Assembly (NCBI RefSeq): GCF_011369485.1
Contig: NZ_VXCA01000001.1
Location: forward strand, 69,454-133,453
Direction: 5' to 3'
Length of the DNA: 64,000 bases
Origin: Pseudomonas atagonensis
GTDB taxonomy: Bacteria; Pseudomonadota; Gammaproteobacteria; Pseudomonadales; Pseudomonadaceae
Below the pieces are notes generated by a model. The model searched no databases. It was not told where the DNA came from and worked only from the letters and a program-made list of their open reading frames with translations. Within the stretch, counting starts at the first letter, position 1. Each line of letters opens with the position of its first letter. Shown here piece after piece: positions 9,101 to 17,295 of this stretch. The position numbers and the translations under genes are program-made.

Positions 9101-9805
9101 TTAACCCGGACGCCGCCCTTGCAGGGACAGGCGCACAGGCAAAGTGATGGAGGCCGGAGGCCGTTCGCTCAGGGCCGGCGCACCGCGTAGCGCGGCCAGC
9201 ACTTGCGTATCGATTTCAGGGTTGCCGCTGGACTTGATCAGCTCGACCCGAGTGATCTCGCCGACGCTGCTCAGCCACACATCGGCCTGCAGCGAAAACG
9301 CGAGGTTGCGCAGGTCAGGGTTCTCGCGCAGCAGCTTCTGGAAGGTGAACGCGAGGAACTGGCTGTAAGTCCCGGTGCCCAGCCGTCCGCCCCCGGCGCC
9401 GGCCATGCCGCCGCCCTTGCCCGCGCCGATGTTGAAAGCGTCGTTGCCGGACTGCGCGTCACCGTCCATTTGCATCGGGTTGGCCAGATCGTCCGCCGGC
9501 GATGGTGGCGCCTCTTCCTCAGGCTTGACCTCTTCGGGTTCGGGGGTCGGCTCGGGCTCGACGACTTTTTCTTCCACCGGGGTTTCCGGCTCCGGCGGTT
9601 TCTCTGGCGGCGGTGGTGGCGGTGGCGGCAACGGAATGATCGTCGGCACCTTCGGCGCTTCGCGGCGGATGCCACTCATGTCGTTGGCCCACTGCCACAG
9701 AAGCCACGCGGCCAGTGCGCCGATCAGCAGTCCGGCGCCCCATTTGGCATAACGCAGCGCCGGATTTTTCACCGGCAACGGCTCGATCGGGAGTTGTGCA
9801 GTCAT
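9101..9805 (-). CDS. TonB-like energy transducer
   Basis: The 234-residue protein has the TonB layout: a short cytosolic start, one membrane helix (about 21-40), a Pro/Glu-rich periplasmic rod (53-105, with runs of PPPPP, EPEPTPEPEEVKPEE), a Gly-rich linker, and a C-terminal domain (about 145-230) of TonB/TolA-like character with AFSLQADVWLSSVGEITRVE and DTQVLAALRGAP. It would couple the ExbB-ExbD proton channel to an outer-membrane partner. It lies three bases after exbD. The natural partner here is the porin or the TpsB transporter rather than a siderophore receptor, since no TonB-dependent receptor is encoded nearby. Confidence 0.85.
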   Translation of the reverse strand: MTAQLPIEPLPVKNPALRYAKWGAGLLIGALAAWLLWQWANDMSGIRREAPKVPTIIPLPPPPPPPPEKPPEPETPVEEKVVEPEPTPEPEEVKPEEEAPPSPADDLANPMQMDGDAQSGNDAFNIGAGKGGGMAGAGGGRLGTGTYSQFLAFTFQKLLRENPDLRNLAFSLQADVWLSSVGEITRVELIKSSGNPEIDTQVLAALRGAPALSERPPASITLPVRLSLQGRRPG

Positions 9806-9808
9806 GAC

Positions 9809-10234
9809 TCAGCCCTGACTCGGTTTGCCGGTCACCAGACCGACCTGGGACAGTTCGAGCCGGCGCAACAGATCCAGCACTTCGATGACTTTCTGATACT
9901 GCACCGTCGCGTCGCCGCGCACGATCACCGGGAAGTCCGGGCTCTGCGCCTTCTCGATGCGCAGACGCTCTTCCAGTTCGGCCAGCGTCACCGGGTAAGC
10001 ATCGAGGAACACCTGACCGCCGTCGTTGACCGAAATCGCCTTGGTCTTGGCCTCGGACAACGACACCGAAGCGCTGGCCTTGGGCAGGTTGATCTGAATC
10101 CCCGAGACCTGTGCGGTGGCAGTGAGGATGAACATCACCAGCACCACCATCAGCACGTCGACCAATGGGGTGATGTTGATACTGTCTACCGCTGCATCTT
10201 CGTCATCGTCGTGGGAGGCATTTACGGACGCCAT
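9809..10234 (-). CDS. exbD: ExbD/TolR family proton-channel subunit
   Basis: This 141-residue inner-membrane protein has an acidic N-terminus (HDDDEDAA), the conserved SINITPLVDVLMVVLVMFILTA helix with its essential aspartate (about residue 26), and a periplasmic ExbD domain. With ExbB it forms the proton channel that drives TonB. A GAGGAG site lies eight bases before the ATG. It starts 11 bp after the ExbB-fusion gene and is followed at once by the TonB gene. Confidence 0.9.
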   Translation of the reverse strand: MASVNASHDDDEDAAVDSINITPLVDVLMVVLVMFILTATAQVSGIQINLPKASASVSLSEAKTKAISVNDGGQVFLDAYPVTLAELEERLRIEKAQSPDFPVIVRGDATVQYQKVIEVLDLLRRLELSQVGLVTGKPSQG

Positions 10235-10245
10235 GTCAGTGCTCC

Positions 10246-12045
10246 TCAGGCCGGTACGGAGTGGTTGGCGTGATGGCCGCGCTGATGCGCCGCTTCACTG
10301 GACTGGCCTTCGCCGTGCATCTCCGCCAGACGGGTGATGAACTCGTCGACGAAAACGCGCATGTCGGCGCTGACTTCTTTATTGCGGGTGATCAGGCGGT
10401 TGTAGCCAAACAGCGCCGGGATCGCGACGAACAGGCCCATGGCAGTGGCGAGCAAGGCAGCGGCCATACCCGGCGCGATGGCGTTGATGTTGACGTCGCC
10501 GGCCATCGCCGTGCCGAGGAACACCACCATGATCCCCAGCACGGTGCCGAGCAGGCCGATGTACGGCCCACCGGCAATGGCGTTGGACAGGGTCGAGAGT
10601 TTCGAACTCAGTTGCTGGTTTTCGCGGGTACGCACGCCGTCCATCGAGCAGCGGATGGCTTCGATGGTTGCCGCAGAAACGGAGGACGTATCAGCGCCCT
10701 GCTCACGGCGGGTACGGATTTCCTTGACCGCCACTTGATAGAGGCGCCACAGCGGCGAATGCTGCAGGCGCTGGGCCAGTTGCGCGTCGTCGGCGAACAT
10801 CTCCAGACGCGTGCCGACCTTGGCGAACTGCACGCGGAAGTCTTCGTTGGCGGCGGTCACGCGGCTGAGGGTGCGGTTCTTGCGCAGCATGATGATCCAC
10901 GACTGGAACATCATCAGCACCAGCACCGCGATGATCACCCAGGCATCTACCGGCACGGCGTTGAGCAGGAAACCAAGGCTGCCGAAACCGAAACCGGATT
11001 GCTCTTCATCGACGCCGTAAGCGACCAGTTTCGACTCGGCGCCTTGTGAGGTGGCATCGGCCAGCAATAGCGGCGCGGGCCGCGCGACTTTCGACAGGCG
11101 CAGCTCATCGATGGCGCCCACAAATGGCTGGAACGGACCTTCGTGCAGATCGGCGCCGATGGCCATGACCGAATTGAAGGCCGGCATCGCCAGCGTCAAC
11201 GTGGTGGCTTCGCGACCGTTGATGTAAAGGCTGACCTTCGAACCCTCAGCGGTCAGCGCAACGTGTTGCCATTGGCCGGGATTCAGCGCTTGAGTGGCGA
11301 CGGCGCGTTGGCCATCGATTTCCACAAACGGCACGCCCTGATTGACACCGACCAGCAGGCTGTTGGCGCCCTCACGGCGGGCCAGGATCAGTTGCTCGCC
11401 ACTGGCCTGATCCAGGCGCAGCCAGGCACTGAAGGTGAACGCGCTGCCGGCGTTGTGTTGCAGCGACGGACTGGCCGGCAGCAACAATGGCTGACCGCTG
11501 AACTGCAAGGCCCGCCCTACTACGCCGTCAATCGCAGCGCCGGTCGCGCTCTGTGCGGTGTTGCCGTAAGCGGTGGTGTCTTTGGCCGGAGTGCCGGTGG
11601 CGCCGTCGAAGTGATACAGCGCGGTGTAATTCGGATCGAAGGTCAGTTGGCCGTTGCCGGTGGCCGGGGCTTTCTGGTTGCCGTAGTACATCCAGATGTC
11701 CTGACGCTGACCGCCCTCGACATTCGGCACATCGACCCAGATCAGCGCCATACCCATCAGCGCGTCGAAACTTTCGATCTGGTGGTTGAGCACGGTTTTG
11801 TCGTCAGCGGCGACGAAGCGCAGATCCGAGCCGTCCTCTTTTACGCCATCGAAGGTGAAATTGCCGGTGTGCAGGCGCACCAGCAACGCCGTGCGGCCCA
11901 GCGCCTGATTGATCCCGGCGCCTTGCGGCGTGGTGTCGACGGCGATCTGTTTGCGGTAATGCCAGTCGTCCTGCCACCAGGCCTGAGCCGTGGCCGGGAG
12001 CACGAAGCCCAGGCAGATCAACAACGAAAGAAAGAGGCGCTGCAT
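10246..12045 (-). CDS. DUF2341/LamG-like periplasmic domain fused to MotA/TolQ/ExbB proton channel
   Basis: This 599-residue fusion starts with a signal peptide (1-20, TAQA). A DUF2341 domain (about 25-130, WWQDDWHYRKQIAVD) and a LamG/concanavalin-like domain (150-340) with FTFSAWLRLDQ follow. After a membrane helix near 380-400 comes an ExbB/TolQ region (about 410-580) with the signature GGPYIGLLGTVLGIMVVFLG and a last helix pair. A common ExbB is only about 240 residues, so the channel carries a large sugar-binding-like periplasmic head. AAGGAG precedes the ATG at 12045; a longer frame from 12162 would lose the signal peptide. It is the third gene of the operon and presumably senses or binds an envelope or extracellular polymer (inference). 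Confidence 0.85.
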   Translation of the reverse strand: MQRLFLSLLICLGFVLPATAQAWWQDDWHYRKQIAVDTTPQGAGINQALGRTALLVRLHTGNFTFDGVKEDGSDLRFVAADDKTVLNHQIESFDALMGMALIWVDVPNVEGGQRQDIWMYYGNQKAPATGNGQLTFDPNYTALYHFDGATGTPAKDTTAYGNTAQSATGAAIDGVVGRALQFSGQPLLLPASPSLQHNAGSAFTFSAWLRLDQASGEQLILARREGANSLLVGVNQGVPFVEIDGQRAVATQALNPGQWQHVALTAEGSKVSLYINGREATTLTLAMPAFNSVMAIGADLHEGPFQPFVGAIDELRLSKVARPAPLLLADATSQGAESKLVAYGVDEEQSGFGFGSLGFLLNAVPVDAWVIIAVLVLMMFQSWIIMLRKNRTLSRVTAANEDFRVQFAKVGTRLEMFADDAQLAQRLQHSPLWRLYQVAVKEIRTRREQGADTSSVSAATIEAIRCSMDGVRTRENQQLSSKLSTLSNAIAGGPYIGLLGTVLGIMVVFLGTAMAGDVNINAIAPGMAAALLATAMGLFVAIPALFGYNRLITRNKEVSADMRVFVDEFITRLAEMHGEGQSSEAAHQRGHHANHSVPA

Positions 12046-12059
12046 GAACGTGCTCCTTG

Positions 12060-13658
12060 TCAGAAAGTGGCTTGAAGGTTGAAGTGCAGGCGCGATTCCT
12101 GTTTCGAGGTGTTCGGCCCTTCGAGTAGCGGATAGCCCCAGTCGAGGCTGCCGGACAGCCATTTGCTCAGGCTGGCGCGGGTGCCGAGGCCGACGCTGGC
12201 CAAGGCGTAATTGGCGTCCTGATCCGGCAGTTCATCGCGCAGGTAAAGCTGCGCGCCTTCGGCAAAGGCGTAGAAGCGCCAGTCCTGCATCCACGTGCCG
12301 GCATACTTGGCCAGCGACGGCGTACGCACTTCCTGGCTGAGCAGCAAGCCGTCATCGCCGGTGCGTTCGGCCGCCAGATAGCCGCGTACTGAAGTGGCGC
12401 CGCCGGCCGAGAATTGTTCGTTGGAAACCAGTGGCCCGGACGCTAACTGGAACGCCGCTTTGCTCGCGCTCTGCCAGTCGCTGTCGAAGGTCCAGGTGTA
12501 ATTCGTGTCGCCCTTGAGCACGGCAAAACTCGGTTTGGCGCGGTAGCGTTTGTAGTCGAAGTCTTCGTCGGAGCTGCCGTAACCGAAAATGCTGCGGGTA
12601 GCGGCCACCAGGCTCAGGCCGAGGCCGAGCTGGCTCTTTTCGCTGTAGCGATAGCCGTTGTAGGCGAAGGTGAACGGCGCGTACTGCAGCGGCACCTTGT
12701 CGCTTTCACCGGACAGAGTCAGGCGTTCGTCGAAGTCCTTGAAGTCAATGCCGGCCGACAGCGAGTTCGACCAGTTGCCACTCGATGGCAGCGTGTAGAT
12801 CGCCGACACCCCATAGGAGTGGCCCTTGCCCAACACGTTGCTGCCGCCGATGGTGGCGACGTTGCTGTCGGACTGATAACCGGAGAACTGCACGCTCCAG
12901 CGATCCGTCAGTGGCGCGGTGTACGACCCCGACCAGACCTTGGCGTTGTCGGTGTCCTGCGGCGCAGTGAAGTACGTCAGGTTGATGCTGTGGCCGAGTT
13001 GCCAGAGGTTGTTGTAACCGAGGCTGGTCACAGCACGGAGTTTTTCGGTGTCGGCGCTGTAATCGTTGTTGAGGCCGACGCTGGCGGTCCACGGGTTCTG
13101 ATCCTCGACCTGCAGATCGACGTCCATGGTGCCCGGGCGCTGACCTTCGCGAACCAGTGGCATCACTTGCCGGCCGGGGGTCTTGTTGAGCTGCGCCAGC
13201 TCGCCCTGAACCTTGGCGAAGTCGGGGACTTCGCCCTCCTTCAGCGCCGGGACGTTGTCGCGGATATCCAGCGGCGAATAGTGTTTGGCGCCAACCACGC
13301 GCACCCGGCCGACCTTGGTTTCGCTGACTTGCAGATAGACAATGCCGTCGGCCACGGCCTGCTCCGGCAACTCGACAAACACCGATTGATAGCCGCGTTC
13401 CTGATAAGCCTTCTGCAAGGCATCCCGCGCGCCCTCGATGTCGCTCAGGGCTTTTTGCGGGCCGAGAAACGGGTACACCGCTTCTTCAATCGCCCGCGCA
13501 TCGAGCACGGTGTTGCCGCGCACGAAGTACTCGTTGACGTCGACCAGACGCTGCGCCGTAGCTGCTTGCGCGGTCTCTTCGGCCAATGCCGGCTGCGCGC
13601 CCGCCGTCACCAGCAGCCAGCCCCACAGCGCCAGCCGTGACTTGAAAATCGGTTCCAC
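12060..13658 (-). CDS. TpsB/ShlB/FhaC-family two-partner secretion outer-membrane transporter (PdtB-like)
   Basis: This 532-residue protein has a signal peptide (1-26), a POTRA_2 domain (about 38-115, VNEYFVRGNTVLDARAIEEAVYPFLG), a second POTRA-like region to about 200, and an Omp85/ShlB 16-strand barrel with the lid-lock motif VRGY near residue 420. The last residue is Phe. TpsB proteins export large TpsA exoproteins. A GTG start follows GGGGG closely. It lies 14 bp before the ExbB-fusion gene. The order phdA-tpsB-exbB-exbD matches the P. aeruginosa pdt locus (from memory). No TpsA-like gene (large, beta-helical, haemagglutinin-type) occurs in the window. Confidence 0.9.
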   Translation of the reverse strand: MEPIFKSRLALWGWLLVTAGAQPALAEETAQAATAQRLVDVNEYFVRGNTVLDARAIEEAVYPFLGPQKALSDIEGARDALQKAYQERGYQSVFVELPEQAVADGIVYLQVSETKVGRVRVVGAKHYSPLDIRDNVPALKEGEVPDFAKVQGELAQLNKTPGRQVMPLVREGQRPGTMDVDLQVEDQNPWTASVGLNNDYSADTEKLRAVTSLGYNNLWQLGHSINLTYFTAPQDTDNAKVWSGSYTAPLTDRWSVQFSGYQSDSNVATIGGSNVLGKGHSYGVSAIYTLPSSGNWSNSLSAGIDFKDFDERLTLSGESDKVPLQYAPFTFAYNGYRYSEKSQLGLGLSLVAATRSIFGYGSSDEDFDYKRYRAKPSFAVLKGDTNYTWTFDSDWQSASKAAFQLASGPLVSNEQFSAGGATSVRGYLAAERTGDDGLLLSQEVRTPSLAKYAGTWMQDWRFYAFAEGAQLYLRDELPDQDANYALASVGLGTRASLSKWLSGSLDWGYPLLEGPNTSKQESRLHFNLQATF

Positions 13659-13717
13659 ACTACCCCCTGAATTCGCGATGACCTGTTGGCGCTTCGGCGC
13701 CTTGTGTGTTGCCGCTG

Positions 13718-14329
13718 TTAGTTGCTGACGTGCGGCGCGCAGGCGTGCTTGCCGAGCCAGGTGTGCAGCAGCGCGAAGTTCAACGAGAACTCGGGCATTT
13801 GCAGCAAGGCACCGCAGAACACTTCGCCAATGATTTTCTGGATGAGCTGCACCGCACGCGGCTCGTTGAGCAGCGTGGCGATGTCGCGACTGAGGACGTT
13901 AAAGCTCCAGACTTTCTGGTTCAGACCCAGGCCGACGAACCAGCGAAACAGCAGGTTGTAATTGAGCTGTTCATAAAGCTGCTGTTCGCTGGGCACCGAA
14001 TACAGCAGTTGCAGCAACAGGATATGCATGACCGTTTGCGCGGGGATCAACATGCCAGGCTCGGCATTGAGGTCGTGCAGGAGTTCGCGATGGGCATCGA
14101 GCAAATCGTCGATCTGCGGGCGCAGCAAGACCAGCGAATGGCCAGGCGGAATGTAGCTGGACACTTCTTTCAAGGCGCCCTGCCAGTCATCCTGCGACAC
14201 GATCCAGACCCACGGCGCGCCGTAGCGATACACCGAAACCGGCTTCTTGCGCGCGGCTTCGACGATCTTCGACAAGCGCTGATCGAGTTCCTGCATGCCC
14301 ACTTTCGAGTAGCGTTCCATAGTCCCCAT
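13718..14329 (-). CDS. PhdA-like protein: Phd/YefM-like N-terminus fused to an IS5-type transposase N-terminal-like domain
   Basis: The 203-residue protein has two parts. Residues 4-52 look like a Phd/YefM antitoxin fold (MERYSKVGMQELDQRLSKIV, then YGAPWVWIVSQDDW). Residues 105-165 strongly recall the N-terminal domain of IS5/IS1182 transposases (SEQQLYEQLNYNLLFRWFVG, then the counterpart of the VWDxStFSKNRDRLL segment). No DDE catalytic domain follows. It is the first gene of the envelope operon, 59 bp before tpsB, as phdA is in P. aeruginosa (from memory), where it was linked to biofilm and eDNA control. A GGAG site supports the start at 14329. A DNA-binding regulator is the simplest guess. 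Confidence 0.75.
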   Translation of the reverse strand: MGTMERYSKVGMQELDQRLSKIVEAARKKPVSVYRYGAPWVWIVSQDDWQGALKEVSSYIPPGHSLVLLRPQIDDLLDAHRELLHDLNAEPGMLIPAQTVMHILLLQLLYSVPSEQQLYEQLNYNLLFRWFVGLGLNQKVWSFNVLSRDIATLLNEPRAVQLIQKIIGEVFCGALLQMPEFSLNFALLHTWLGKHACAPHVSN

Positions 14330-14433
14330 TGCCTCACTCCCGGCGTCCCGCCTCGGCTTGTGAAAAGCGCCCCGTTGGGCCCCTCAAGCGCGTTACATAG
14401 GCATGACCGGACTGGCGATGTGCTACCGAACTT

Positions 14434-14451
14434 TTGTCATAAAAGCTTCAT
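14434..14451 (+). promoter_or_regulatory. Pho-box-like direct repeat upstream of phdA
   Basis: TTGTCAT-AAAA-GCTTCAT resembles the PhoB box (CTGTCAT-AWAW-CTGTCAT): the first half matches 6 of 7 and the second only 4 of 7. It lies about 105 bp upstream of the phdA start but points away from it, opposite to the usual Pho-box orientation. It is noted because the P. aeruginosa pdt genes respond to phosphate. Confidence 0.25.
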
Positions 14452-14498
14452 TACGGAAGGTGGGCGATGGAGGATTCGGGCTGTACTTGACACTAAAT

Positions 14499-14585
14499 GT
14501 GGGAGCGGGCTTGCTCGCGAAAGCGGTGTACCAGCCGTGAAGATTTCAGCTGACGGGACGCCTTCGCGAGCAAGCCCGCTCCCAC
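14499..14585. repeat. REP doublet (REPIN), GTGGGAGCGGGCTTGCTCGCG type
   Basis: The arms GTGGGAGCGGGCTTGCTCGCG and its complement enclose about 45 bp. It fills most of the space between phdA and the exported PLP-enzyme gene, exactly where a tpsA gene might have been expected. It is slightly different from the CTCCC arm type at 4072 and 17798. Confidence 0.85.
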
Positions 14586-14607
14586 AGGGAATGGAGTTTG
14601 TTCTTGG

Positions 14608-15891
14608 TCAGGAATAAACCGGCCAGATGTCGACGATCTTGCCGTTGCGCACGGCCAGCAGATCACCGAATTGCAGGAGTACGGCTTCGGTCTGGGTCGG
14701 GCGCAGGAAAACCTGGTCTTCGACTGTCAGGCCAACGGCACTGGAGCCGTTGACCATCTCCTGATTTGAACTGCGCCCATAAACGCCATTGCTCTGAAGT
14801 CCGGGTGGCGATTCGAACTCGGCCATCCAGTTGCCGCCGTAGATGAAAAACGTCTGGCGCTGGTTCTGATCCCACCACGAGAACAGTTTCGACTTGTCAT
14901 CCAGCGCCGGAATGTTCACCGCGCCGGTGCTCTTCAGTACCGGCGTGGCGATCCAGGTCGCAGGCACATGTTCGGCCAGGGATGGCAGGTCATAGTGCGT
15001 CGGTTTGAGCATCGCCGTGCCCACCGAAACCTCAGTGCTGAGTTTCTCGTTTTCATGGATGCGGTAACTCGGGCTGCCAGCGGTGTTCAGGCACAGGCCG
15101 TCGTGCCACAACTGCGGGAATTGCTGTCGGGTGAAGTCCACGCAGCGCTGATAAATCGCCATGACCTTGGCAAACAATTCTTCGGGTGAGCCGAGAATCC
15201 CCGGCACGCCCATGCCCACGAACGGGTCGTAACCCATGAACCCGGCAAACTCCAGATGCTGCGGGTTGGCACTGATCAGCGTGAGCATCTGCCCCAGCAC
15301 ATTCACGTCACTGACCCCGCCCCGATGCAGGCCGACATCAAGCTCAATATTGATGCGCATCCGCGTGCCCAGCCCTTGCGCCAGCGCCAGGTATTGCTGC
15401 AGGCGTTCAGGCCCGTCGAGCAACCATTGCAATTGCTTCGCCGGGTCGAAGGGGCCTTTGTGGGCCTGATAGAAAATCTCGGCCGAACGCACCGGCAGTG
15501 GCTTGCCGAGCAGGATGTCCGATTGCGGGAACGTCAACGCATCGTGATTGAGAAACGGCTGATGAAACGACATCAGCCGCTGCGTCCCGGCACGCTGGGC
15601 GATGTAGCTGAGCAACCCCGGCGAGGGCAACGACTTCTCCACCAATCGCAACTGCTTGCCGCCACGTTTGACCGAATGCATCACCACGTCAATGTTGTGA
15701 TCGAGGCGATCCAGATCGATCAGCAGCACCGGGCGCATCGGGCCTTTGTCCTTCAGCTCTTTATTCAGCACGCGGAAATATTCGCTGTACGGCGCGCCAC
15801 GATCCCCCGGCCGCAGCCACGCGCCCACCCCCACCAGAAGCGCTCCGACACCCAGCGTGCCAAGCAGAAAATTGCGTCGATTGACCGCCAT
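14608..15891 (-). CDS. Tat-exported alanine racemase N-terminal-fold PLP enzyme (DSD1-like)
   Basis: The 427-residue protein begins with a Tat signal (RRNFLLGTLG, then a hydrophobic stretch to about 25). A fold-type III PLP domain follows, with VLLIDLDRLDHNIDVVM, the presumed PLP lysine in LRLVEKSLPS, RINIELDVGLHRGG, and the C-terminal beta domain of D-threonine aldolase/D-serine dehydratase relatives. Such enzymes act on D-amino or beta-hydroxy amino acids; the substrate here is unknown. It overlaps the upstream FAD oxidase gene by one base (TGATG), so the two are translationally coupled. Tat export fits a protein that must fold around its cofactor before crossing the membrane. Confidence 0.75.
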   Translation of the reverse strand: MAVNRRNFLLGTLGVGALLVGVGAWLRPGDRGAPYSEYFRVLNKELKDKGPMRPVLLIDLDRLDHNIDVVMHSVKRGGKQLRLVEKSLPSPGLLSYIAQRAGTQRLMSFHQPFLNHDALTFPQSDILLGKPLPVRSAEIFYQAHKGPFDPAKQLQWLLDGPERLQQYLALAQGLGTRMRINIELDVGLHRGGVSDVNVLGQMLTLISANPQHLEFAGFMGYDPFVGMGVPGILGSPEELFAKVMAIYQRCVDFTRQQFPQLWHDGLCLNTAGSPSYRIHENEKLSTEVSVGTAMLKPTHYDLPSLAEHVPATWIATPVLKSTGAVNIPALDDKSKLFSWWDQNQRQTFFIYGGNWMAEFESPPGLQSNGVYGRSSNQEMVNGSSAVGLTVEDQVFLRPTQTEAVLLQFGDLLAVRNGKIVDIWPVYS

Positions 15892-17285
15892 CAGCTCACC
15901 CCCAGAATTGACGACAGATGCGCATTGAGAAACTTGCCGCTGGGATCGAGCGCCTGGCGCACCTCGACAAATTCGCGCCAGCGCGGATAAAGCGGCTGCA
16001 ACGTGCGCGCATTGAGCGTGTGCAACTTGCCCCAGTGCGGGCGGCCGTTGTACTTCCAGAAGATCGGCTCGACGGCAGCGAAGAAGTTGTGATGATCCAT
16101 CTGGTAATGCTGGTGCACCGAGATCGAACAGCTGTCGCGCCCCTCGAACATGCTCAACGGAATGTCATCAGCCTTGACGTAGCGGTACTCGATGGGAAAC
16201 CAGGTACGCAGGTCCTTGTCCTGAATCAGCTTGAGAATTTCGCGCAGGCAGGCCGGGCCATGTTCGGCGGGCACCGAATATTCCATCTCGTTGAAACGCA
16301 CCGTGCGCACGTTGGCGTAGATGTCGAACGAGTCGCCGACCCGATCATCGAAACTCGCCAGATGGCGCAGGCTGTTGAGCATCGTCCGGCGCAGATCGGG
16401 GAAGTCGCTGCCGTACTTGTCGATCTTCTCGATCAGGGTCACGAACTCATTACCACCCTCCTCTTCGGGCGGGATCGGCGGCGTGGCCGGGTCGTCGGTT
16501 TCGTTGAGGGCGATGGACAAGGCGTAATCGGAATGGGTGACGACGAGCATTTCCCAGTGCTGGTTTTCACGGGTGTTCTTGTCGAGGTCTTCCAGCAGTT
16601 CTTCGGTCTTGGCGATCCACTGGCGCTCGCGCAGGCGATAGGCCGGGCGGTTTTGCAGGCGGATTTTTGTCGCCACGCCGAGGGCGCCAAGGGACACGCG
16701 GGCCGCGTTGAACACTTCGGGATGGCGCTGACGGTCACAGTCGAGCACCTCGCCGCTGGCGGTCACCAGTTGCAGGCCGCAGACATGCGCGGAGTAGGAC
16801 TGGAAGTTCTTGCCGGTGCCGTGGGTCGAGGTCGAAATCGCCCCGGCAAGGGTCTGGTAATCGATGTCGGCCATGTTCTGCAGAGCCTGGCCAATGTCTT
16901 TCAACGGCGCGCCCATGCGCGACATCGGCGTGCCGGCGGCGAATTCGGCTTGCAGGGTTTTCGCATCGTGATCGAGCAGACCGTTGAAGTAACTCAGCGA
17001 CAGCAACGTGCCGTCGGTGGGCACTAAAGCGCTGAAGGAATGCGCAGAGCCGACCGGACGGATCTTGCCGGGTGCCTGCTGAATGATCGTCGTCAGTTCA
17101 TCGAGACTCTTCGGCGCCAGTCGTGCCGCCGGCAGACAACTTTGCCCGCCCGACCAGTTGCGCCACGGAATCAACCGAGGCGCGCGCAGCAATTGGCCCA
17201 GCGCCGGGTTACTGGCCAACGCGCTGAACGCGCCGACGATACTTGCCCGTTGCAGCAACTGCCGCCGTGTCAGATCCATCGTCAT
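15891..17285 (-). CDS. Tat-exported FAD-linked oxidase, D-arabinono-1,4-lactone oxidase family
   Basis: The 464-residue protein has a Tat signal (TRRQLLQRASIVGAFSALA, likely cut after ALG). Then comes a PCMH-type FAD-binding domain with the PVGSAHSFSAL flavin loop and GAISTSTHGTG. The ALO (arabinono-lactone oxidase) C-terminal domain ends in HWGKLHTLN and FVEVRQALDPSGKFLNAHL. Family members oxidise sugar-1,4-lactones or alditols. It is the middle gene of a three-gene unit with a downstream PLP enzyme and an upstream cytochrome c, so its electrons probably go to that cytochrome rather than to O2. The substrate is not determined. Confidence 0.8.
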   Translation of the reverse strand: MTMDLTRRQLLQRASIVGAFSALASNPALGQLLRAPRLIPWRNWSGGQSCLPAARLAPKSLDELTTIIQQAPGKIRPVGSAHSFSALVPTDGTLLSLSYFNGLLDHDAKTLQAEFAAGTPMSRMGAPLKDIGQALQNMADIDYQTLAGAISTSTHGTGKNFQSYSAHVCGLQLVTASGEVLDCDRQRHPEVFNAARVSLGALGVATKIRLQNRPAYRLRERQWIAKTEELLEDLDKNTRENQHWEMLVVTHSDYALSIALNETDDPATPPIPPEEEGGNEFVTLIEKIDKYGSDFPDLRRTMLNSLRHLASFDDRVGDSFDIYANVRTVRFNEMEYSVPAEHGPACLREILKLIQDKDLRTWFPIEYRYVKADDIPLSMFEGRDSCSISVHQHYQMDHHNFFAAVEPIFWKYNGRPHWGKLHTLNARTLQPLYPRWREFVEVRQALDPSGKFLNAHLSSILGVS

Positions 17286-17295
17286 GCGCGCACCC

